Shown here: piece by piece, positions 23,975-28,894 of the stretch | Numbering within the stretch: position 1 is the first letter of the stretch | How the letters are laid out: each line of letters begins with the position of its first letter | Assembly: GCA_020028535.1 (NCBI GenBank) | Contig: JAIBHM010000010.1 | Location: forward strand, 1-28,894 | Source of the DNA: Armatimonadota bacterium | Lineage (GTDB): Bacteria; Sysuimicrobiota; Sysuimicrobiia; Sysuimicrobiales; Kaftiobacteriaceae | Reading direction: 5' to 3' | DNA: 28,894 nucleotides | Notes under the pieces: model-generated | What the model saw: the letters and a program-made list of their open reading frames with translations, nothing else | Told to the model about the DNA's origin: nothing | Database searches by the model: none | Program-made: the position numbers and the translations under genes

Positions 23975-24355
23975 CTAAATAACCGCGATCGCTTCGATCT
24001 CCACCAGCGCGTCGCGCGGCAGTTTCGCCACCTGGACCGTGCTTCGCGCCGGGGGTAGTTCCATGAAGTAACTCCCGTACTCCTCGTTCATCGGGCCAAA
24101 GTCGTTCATGTCCTTCAGGAACACGGTGCACTTCATCACGCGGTCCATTGAGGACCCTGCCGCTTCGACGATTGCCTTCACGTTGCCGAGCGCACGGCGC
24201 GTCTGCGTTTTGATGTCCTGCCCCACCATCTGCCCCGTGCGTGGATCGAGGCCGACCTGACCCGAGACGAACACAAACCCGTTTGCCTTGACGGCGTGTG
24301 AGTACGGTCCAATCGGCTGTGGAGCGGCATCGGACTTGACGGTCTCACGAGGCAC
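23975..24355 (-). CDS. ridA: RidA family enamine/imine deaminase
   Basis: A 126-residue member of the RidA (YjgF/YER057c/UK114) family, which hydrolyses reactive enamines and imines made by PLP enzymes; cytoplasmic trimer. It has GPYSHAVKANGFVFVSGQVG (16-35), Arg104 in PPARS and Glu119 in VEIEAIA, matching the substrate-binding Arg105 and Glu120 of E. coli RidA. Length is normal. The GTG start has AGGAGGG six bases upstream. It follows the four-helix-bundle gene by 78 bases in the same direction. The nearby dehydrogenase genes do not show a direct functional link. Confidence 0.95.
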   Translation of the reverse strand: MPRETVKSDAAPQPIGPYSHAVKANGFVFVSGQVGLDPRTGQMVGQDIKTQTRRALGNVKAIVEAAGSSMDRVMKCTVFLKDMNDFGPMNEEYGSYFMELPPARSTVQVAKLPRDALVEIEAIAVI

Positions 24356-24433
24356 GTGAATCCCTCCTCAATTTTCCAGTCGGCTGACGGCCATCCGACT
24401 TCGGCGCCACTATAGACGCTCCTGCGACGATAC

Positions 24434-24823
24434 TCACGCCTTGGGGTCACTCGTGCCGGTGCTGCCCAATGATGACAGCAGGAAGTCGAGCTGGCGTTCC
24501 ACGTCATGTCCCAGAGCCGCCATCCGCCGGAGGTCGTTCTCCCCCAGCAGCCCTGCCCGCCGCGCAAAGTGCAGGTAGTAGCTGAGCTCGCCGACGGCCG
24601 CCGACGCATTCTGCAGCGCCCGACGCCGGCGGCCACCAGCGTGCCACCGGCAGGCTTCGGCGATCTGCGCGGCGATCGAGATGGCTGCGCCGCGCATCCG
24701 CTGAGCCAACCCCGGATCGCTCTGTACGAACTTCCACGTCACGCGGTAGACGTGCTGCGCAAAATCGTCGGCGGCGTGCCAGGCGCCGGAGTCTCCATGG
24801 TCGGCCTGGGACACAGTGACCAC
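24434..24823 (-). CDS. Four-helix-bundle protein (23S rRNA intervening-sequence type)
   Basis: About 129 residues of almost pure helix. The pattern DDFAQHVYRVTWKFV, LAQRMRGAAISIAAQIAEAC, ASAAVGELSYYLHFARRAGLL is the signature of small four-helix-bundle proteins related to those encoded in 23S rRNA intervening sequences; function is unknown. The usual NIAEG motif appears as QIAEA. Upstream the frame stays open to 25027 and overlaps lipA, but that part is proline/arginine-rich shadow sequence, so a GTG at 24823 (or 24814) is preferred. Neither has a strong ribosome binding site. It lies 103 bases after lipA. Confidence 0.75.
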   Translation of the reverse strand: MVTVSQADHGDSGAWHAADDFAQHVYRVTWKFVQSDPGLAQRMRGAAISIAAQIAEACRWHAGGRRRRALQNASAAVGELSYYLHFARRAGLLGENDLRRMAALGHDVERQLDFLLSSLGSTGTSDPKA

Positions 24824-24926
24824 GCCGCCCAGTATGCCTGGCGGATGCCGAGAGGGCACTATTTGGCGATTCACTGGAGCCACCCGCCCCGCGAGTGGAG
24901 ACAGACGGCGGTCGAGCGGAGATGCG

Positions 24927-25862
24927 TCAGGCCGTGGCGGAGGGAACGGTGCCGGAGGGAGATGCGGCGGAAGCCCAGCCGATCCGAGCGCGGAAGGCCC
25001 GCACCTCCGCGGCCTGGATGTCCGCACGGTACGACGACCGTACCAGCGGTCCCGATTCTACATACTTAAAGCCCTTCTCCAGACCGATCCGCTTGAGTTC
25101 GGCGAATTCATTGGGAGTGTAGTACCGGTCGATCGGATGATAGTCGGGTCCCGGCCGCAGGTACTGGCCGAGCGTCAGGATGTCGCAGTCGACTGTGCGC
25201 AGATCGTCCATCGTGCCGAGGAGCTCATCCCAGGTTTCTCCCATCCCGAGGATGATCCCGGTCTTGGTGAATGAGGTATACCCCCACTCCTTCGGCCGGC
25301 GGAGCAGCGCGAGCGTCCGCTCGTAGTTGCCGCCGTGCCGGACAACCTTGAAGACGCGCGGCACCGATTCGATGTTGTGGGCCAGAATCTCGGGGGCGGC
25401 CTCGAGCACCGTGCGCAGCGCGGGGGCGTCCCCCTTGAAATCAGGGATGAGCACCTCCACGGTGCACTCCGGGGTCAGATCGTGGATTCGCCGGATCAGT
25501 GCGGCGTAAATCTCCGCGCCGCCATCGGCGAGGTCATCTCGGTTGACCGACGTAATGACGGCATGGCGGAGACCCATCGCCTGCACGGCGCGCGCGACGC
25601 GCTCCGGCTCCTCGCGATCGAGTTCGGTCGGGAGCCCGTGGACGATCGCGCAATAGGAGCAGTTGCGCGTACACACGTTGCCGAGCACCAGGAAGGTCGC
25701 GGTCCCCCGTTCCCAGCACTCGCCGATGTTCGGGCACCGTGCCTCCTCGCACACGGTGTGCAGCGTCTGCGTGCGCATGATCCCCAGCAATTCGCGATAG
25801 TTATCGCCGCTGGGGAGCCGGGCTTTCAGCCACTCCGGACGGTGGGTGACGTGGGTGCTCAT
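24927..25862 (-). CDS. lipA: Lipoyl synthase
   Basis: Radical-SAM enzyme inserting two sulfurs into octanoyl groups on E2 and H proteins. The 311 residues carry the auxiliary-cluster cysteines Cys38, Cys43 and Cys49 (CEEARCPNIGEC), the radical-SAM motif CTRNCSYC with Cys64, Cys68 and Cys71, and the C-terminal RSSY (275-278), whose serine ligates the auxiliary cluster. GLRHAVITSVNRDDLADGG is also typical. The start lies three bases beyond the E2 stop, so it is co-translated with the dehydrogenase genes and probably lipoylates the adjacent E2. The C-terminal tail (about 297-311) is Ala/Ser/Pro-rich. No lipB or lplA is in the window. Confidence 0.97.
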   Translation of the reverse strand: MSTHVTHRPEWLKARLPSGDNYRELLGIMRTQTLHTVCEEARCPNIGECWERGTATFLVLGNVCTRNCSYCAIVHGLPTELDREEPERVARAVQAMGLRHAVITSVNRDDLADGGAEIYAALIRRIHDLTPECTVEVLIPDFKGDAPALRTVLEAAPEILAHNIESVPRVFKVVRHGGNYERTLALLRRPKEWGYTSFTKTGIILGMGETWDELLGTMDDLRTVDCDILTLGQYLRPGPDYHPIDRYYTPNEFAELKRIGLEKGFKYVESGPLVRSSYRADIQAAEVRAFRARIGWASAASPSGTVPSATA

Positions 25863-25865
25863 CGC

Positions 25866-27158
25866 CTAGAAGTCGGTCAGCGCGGCGTCGCCGCCGGGGA
25901 AGCCTTCCAGCTTAGTCTTGATCCGGTTCAAGAACTGCACGCCGGTCGCGCCGTCAAAGATCCGGTGGTCGAACGACAGCCCGAGATGCATGATGTCGCG
26001 GATCGCGATCCCGTCGCCCCGCACGACCGGGCGTTTCACGGCGGCATCGGTGGCGAGAATTCCGGCCTGTCCCGGCACGATGATCGGCATTGACCAGATC
26101 GAGCCGAAGACGCCGGGGTTGGTGATGGTAAACGTGCCCCCCTGGACGTCTTCCAGCGCGAGCTTCCCGTCGCGCGCCTTGCGTCCAAGCGCGTCGAGCT
26201 CTCCCGCGACACCCACCAGGCTCTTCTGATCGGCGTGCTTGATCACGGCGACAATGAGGCCATCCTCCAGCGCAATCCCCACCCCGATGTTGATCGCCTT
26301 CCGCAGCAGAATGCCGTCCTCGGTCCAGGCGGCGTTGACGACCGGAAACGCCCGCAGCGCTTCCACCGCCGCCTTGATGAAGAATGCGGTGAGGGTAATG
26401 TTGACTCCCTCGCGGGCCCTCCACTCGTCCTTGTTGGCCTCACGCCACTTGATGAGCGTGGTCACGTCCGCCTCGATCGTCCCGTAGGCGTGGGGGATAT
26501 CGCGCTTGGACTGCGCCATGCGCTGCGCAATCGAGCGCCGCAGCGGCGTCAACTTGACGAGCTCGTCGCCCCCGGCCTCCTTCGGCGCGGCGGCTGACGG
26601 CTGGGCCGGGAATGCGCCCGGCCGCGCGGACGTCGCCGGAGGTGCGGTGGCCACACCGGCAGCAGGTCTGGCCGGTGCCTTGCGCTGCTCCAGGTGCTTC
26701 AGCACGTCCTCTTTGGTCACACGGCCGCCGGCACCCGAGCCGCGCAGCGAGGCGACTTCCTCCAGCGGGACCCCGTGCTCCTCGGCAAGCTTGCGGACGA
26801 CGGGAGAAAGCCGCGCACGCTCTCCATCGCCCGCCGCAACGGTTCTGCGATCAGATGCCGCCGGCGCCGCGGCTGCCGCCACCGGGGTTCTGGGCTGCGC
26901 CTCAGGTGCGGCGGCGGCATCGGTGGTTTCCATCAGCGCGATGGCCGTCCCGGTTGGAACCGTGGCGCCTTCGTCGACGAGGATCTTTTGCAGCGTGCCG
27001 CCGATGGGGGCCGGCATCTCCACGTTCACCTTGTCCGTGATGATCTCCACCAGCGGCTCAAACCGCTCCACGTGGTCGCCGGGCTGCTTGAGCCACTTGC
27101 CGATGGTTCCCTCGTATGTGCTCTCGCCCAACTGGGGCAACTTCACTTCAACAGCCAT
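25866..27158 (-). CDS. 2-oxoacid dehydrogenase E2 (dihydrolipoamide acyltransferase)
   Basis: Transfers the acyl group from E1 through lipoyl-lysine to CoA and forms the core of the complex. 430 residues. A lipoyl domain (about 1-78) has Lys43 in ITDKVNVEMP. An Ala/Pro linker follows, then the peripheral-subunit-binding domain (about 117-156, LSPVVRKLAEEHGVPLEEV) and a second Ala/Pro linker. The catalytic domain (about 200-430) has His398 and Asp402 in SFDHRIFDGA, where DHRxxDGA is the family motif. Only one lipoyl domain is present. It follows E1 beta by 22 bases. Pyruvate, 2-oxoglutarate and branched-chain versions are not separable here; the E1 partners favour a pyruvate or branched-chain substrate. 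Confidence 0.95.
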   Translation of the reverse strand: MAVEVKLPQLGESTYEGTIGKWLKQPGDHVERFEPLVEIITDKVNVEMPAPIGGTLQKILVDEGATVPTGTAIALMETTDAAAAPEAQPRTPVAAAAAPAASDRRTVAAGDGERARLSPVVRKLAEEHGVPLEEVASLRGSGAGGRVTKEDVLKHLEQRKAPARPAAGVATAPPATSARPGAFPAQPSAAAPKEAGGDELVKLTPLRRSIAQRMAQSKRDIPHAYGTIEADVTTLIKWREANKDEWRAREGVNITLTAFFIKAAVEALRAFPVVNAAWTEDGILLRKAINIGVGIALEDGLIVAVIKHADQKSLVGVAGELDALGRKARDGKLALEDVQGGTFTITNPGVFGSIWSMPIIVPGQAGILATDAAVKRPVVRGDGIAIRDIMHLGLSFDHRIFDGATGVQFLNRIKTKLEGFPGGDAALTDF

Positions 27159-27180
27159 CGGCCGCCCTCCGTCACGGGTG

Positions 27181-28164
27181 CTACAGCGCGGCGAGCTTGC
27201 GGATCGCGTCCGCGATCTTTTCTTTCGTGATGAAAAACCACTCTTCCAGCGGCTTGGCGAACGGGATGCCGGGCACGTCGGGTCCGCCCAGGCGGGTCAC
27301 GGGCGCATCGAGGTCGTAGAATGCCTGCTCCGCGATGAGTGCGGCGATTTCGGCTCCGTAGCCACCGAAGCGGTTGTCCTCGTAGACCACGAGGGCGCGG
27401 TTCGTCTTGCCCACCGACTTCAAGAGTGTCTGCGTGTCCAACGGGACGAGCGTGCGCACGTCGACGACTTCGACGCTGATGCCCTCGGGCGCCACCATCT
27501 CCGCCGCCCCGAGCGACTCGTGCAGCATCCAGCCATACGCGAAGATAGAGAGGTCGGTCCCCTCACGGCGGACCGCGGCCGGGCCGATGGGGACGGTAAA
27601 GTCGCCTGAGGGCACCTCGCCTTTGACGAGGCGGTACATTCTCTTGTGCTCCAGGAACATCACAGGATCGGGATCGCGTATCGCGGACTTCAACAGGCCC
27701 TTGGCGTCGTACGGTGTGGAGGGCGCCACCACCTTGATCCCCGGCACGTGGGAGTAGAATGCCTCAATCGACTGGGAGTGATAGAGCGCGGTGCCGTGCG
27801 AGCCGCCCCACGGCGCGCGGAAGACCACCGGGCAGCCGAACGCGTTGTTCGAGCGATAACGCATGCGCGCCGCTTCACTCACGATCTGGTTGAACGCGGG
27901 GTGGATGAAGTCCGCGAACTGGAATTCGGTAATCGGGACCAGGCCGTTGGCGGCCATGCCGATCGCCATGCCGGCGATGGAGGATTCGGCCAGCGGCGAG
28001 TCGATGACACGGTCCTCTCCAAACTTGTCTATCAACCCGGCCGTCGCGCCGAACACGCCGCCCTTGCGCCCGACGTCTTCCCCCAGCACCACGACGTGCT
28101 CGTCGCGGGCGAACTCCTCATGATGCGCCTGGTTGATTGCGTCGATGTAGCGGATCTCGGCCAC
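27181..28164 (-). CDS. 2-oxoacid dehydrogenase E1 component, beta subunit
   Basis: Partner of E1 alpha in TPP-dependent decarboxylation of a 2-oxoacid. 327 residues, normal length. The GTG at 28164 follows a purine-rich GAGGAGGGGGAG; the frame extends upstream only as shadow over E1 alpha. Motifs are VVVLGEDVGRKGGVF (24-38), DSPLAESSIAGMAIG with Glu60, the TPP-activating position, EFQFADFIHPAFNQI, and RAPWGGSHGTALYHSQS. The C-terminal transketolase domain (about 200-327) carries VVDVRTLVPLD. It begins 13 bases after the E1 alpha stop. The separate alpha and beta subunits mark a heterotetrameric E1 of PDH or BCKDH type. Confidence 0.95.
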   Translation of the reverse strand: MAEIRYIDAINQAHHEEFARDEHVVVLGEDVGRKGGVFGATAGLIDKFGEDRVIDSPLAESSIAGMAIGMAANGLVPITEFQFADFIHPAFNQIVSEAARMRYRSNNAFGCPVVFRAPWGGSHGTALYHSQSIEAFYSHVPGIKVVAPSTPYDAKGLLKSAIRDPDPVMFLEHKRMYRLVKGEVPSGDFTVPIGPAAVRREGTDLSIFAYGWMLHESLGAAEMVAPEGISVEVVDVRTLVPLDTQTLLKSVGKTNRALVVYEDNRFGGYGAEIAALIAEQAFYDLDAPVTRLGGPDVPGIPFAKPLEEWFFITKEKIADAIRKLAAL

Positions 28165-28177
28165 GGACTCCCCCTCC

Positions 28178-28894
28178 TCAGTCCTTCTCGAAGAAGACGT
28201 ACCGCGCGGCGCTTTCGGGCTCCGGCATCGGCGCGCGGTCGGCGGAGTCGGTGGCCTCGTCGATGTCGCGTTTGACACGGCCGGCGATCTCTTTCCGCTT
28301 TGCGTCGGTGAGCAGCCCGACGCCCTCCAGGTACGTCCCGAACACCCGCATCGGATCACGCATGCGATCGGCTTCGATCTCGTCCTTGGCCCGGTAGCGT
28401 TCCTGCTGGTCGTCGCTGCTGTGCGATCCGAGACGCGGCACCGTGAACTCGAGCAGCGTCGGACCGTCCCCGCGCTTTGCGCGGTCGTAGGCGTCTTTCG
28501 CGACGCGATAGCATTCCAGCACGTCGCTGCCCTCCGCCACAACCCCCGGGAAGCCGTATCCGGCGGCCCGCGCCGCAACGCTGCCGCCCGCGACCTGCTT
28601 GTGCAGCGGGACGGAGATGGCGTAGGCGTTGTTCTCCACGACGAAGATCACCGGCAGCTTGTAGATTCCGGCCCAGTTCATCGCCTCGTGGACGTCCCCC
28701 TGACTCGTGCCGCCCTCGCCGATCGCGGTCATGGTCACTTCGCCGGTCTTTCGGACCTTCGCGGCATAGGCCGCTGACCGGCCGACGGCGAGGCTAGGGG
28801 AGCGACCGCTCGGGCACGCCGTGCCCGCTCGCAACCGGGAGCCCCTGTTGCCGCTGACCGCTGCCACCGCCGACCGAGCGTCGGGCCGACCCGC
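28178..28894 (-). CDS. 2-oxoacid dehydrogenase E1 component, alpha subunit, 5' end missing
   Basis: C-terminal two thirds of E1 alpha. From AAYAAKVRKTGEVTM onward it matches the family. The TPP motif is GEG...NN with 26 residues between (GEGGTSQGDVHEAMNW... VENNAYAIS; GEG in place of GDG). The phosphorylation-loop-like RLGSHSSDDQQERYR recalls branched-chain E1 alpha. The last segment, ESAARYVFFEKD, is normal. Upstream of about 28775 the frame stays open to the window edge, but the sequence (about 40 residues) no longer resembles E1 alpha in any minus-strand frame, and an 11-base repeat marks the change. No genuine start is present. Either a rearrangement or an assembly error at the contig end cut the gene. 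Confidence 0.85.
   Translation of the reverse strand, partial: AGRPDARSAVAAVSGNRGSRLRAGTACPSGRSPSLAVGRSAAYAAKVRKTGEVTMTAIGEGGTSQGDVHEAMNWAGIYKLPVIFVVENNAYAISVPLHKQVAGGSVAARAAGYGFPGVVAEGSDVLECYRVAKDAYDRAKRGDGPTLLEFTVPRLGSHSSDDQQERYRAKDEIEADRMRDPMRVFGTYLEGVGLLTDAKRKEIAGRVKRDIDEATDSADRAPMPEPESAARYVFFEKD
28770..28860. repeat. Direct repeat pair at the E1 alpha break
   Basis: GCCGCTGACCG occurs at 28770-28780 and again at 28850-28860, 80 bases apart. Between them lies the near-perfect palindrome CGGGCACG-C-CGTGCCCG (28811-28827). The family-like part of E1 alpha ends at the first copy. Confidence 0.6.

Noticed and set aside
28165..28578. N-terminal extension of E1 beta
   Set aside because: The residues are shadow of E1 alpha; the GTG at 28164 with its ribosome binding site gives the normal family start.

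Overview
GC-rich bacterial chromosome fragment, gene-dense and mostly transcribed leftward (minus strand). It comes from a diderm: it encodes lipid A enzymes (lpxC, lpxD), BamA, a TamB-like protein and three OmpH/Skp-type periplasmic proteins. Other traits recall Gram-positive relatives: glmU is directly followed by prs as in Bacillus, and there is a SpoIVB-type S55 peptidase. This mix fits a deep-branching, LPS-bearing Terrabacteria lineage (diderm Firmicutes or a candidate phylum of that neighbourhood). The phylum is an inference and cannot be settled from the window.

Layout. 1-14508 (minus) is an outer-membrane biogenesis island. In order of transcription it holds a secreted S55 peptidase-domain protein, TamB, a sigma-70 family factor, a small one-helix membrane protein, BamA, an unknown exported protein, Skp/OmpH, two Skp-like lipoproteins, LpxD and the start of LpxC (cut by the window edge). 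Many junctions overlap by 4 bases or lie within a few bases. 14633-19779 (minus) is an envelope-sugar operon: glmU, prs, a WecA/TagO-type glycosyl-1-phosphate transferase, wecB and a small secreted lipoyl-like protein, closed by a strong intrinsic terminator.

19861-22208 (plus) holds a frameshifted D-aminoacylase-like amidohydrolase and a GNAT acetyltransferase. 22265-23392 (minus) encodes a MEDS-domain sensor-like protein with a palindrome just upstream. Next come tRNA-Gln(UUG) and, abutting it, a decayed helix-turn-helix gene carrying an in-frame stop and an apparent in-frame central deletion. 23975-28894 (minus) holds, in transcription order, E1 alpha (truncated), E1 beta, E2 of a 2-oxoacid dehydrogenase complex, lipoyl synthase, a four-helix-bundle protein and RidA.

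How the genes work together. The first island makes and inserts outer-membrane components: lipid A, beta-barrels and TamB-dependent transport. Its own sigma factor and membrane partner suggest dedicated regulation. The second operon makes UDP-GlcNAc, PRPP and UDP-ManNAc and loads a sugar-phosphate onto a polyprenyl carrier for a surface polymer. LipA supplies the lipoyl cofactor needed by the adjacent E2. The best candidates for undescribed biology are the exported protein directly after BamA and the sigma factor/membrane-protein pair between tamB and bamA.
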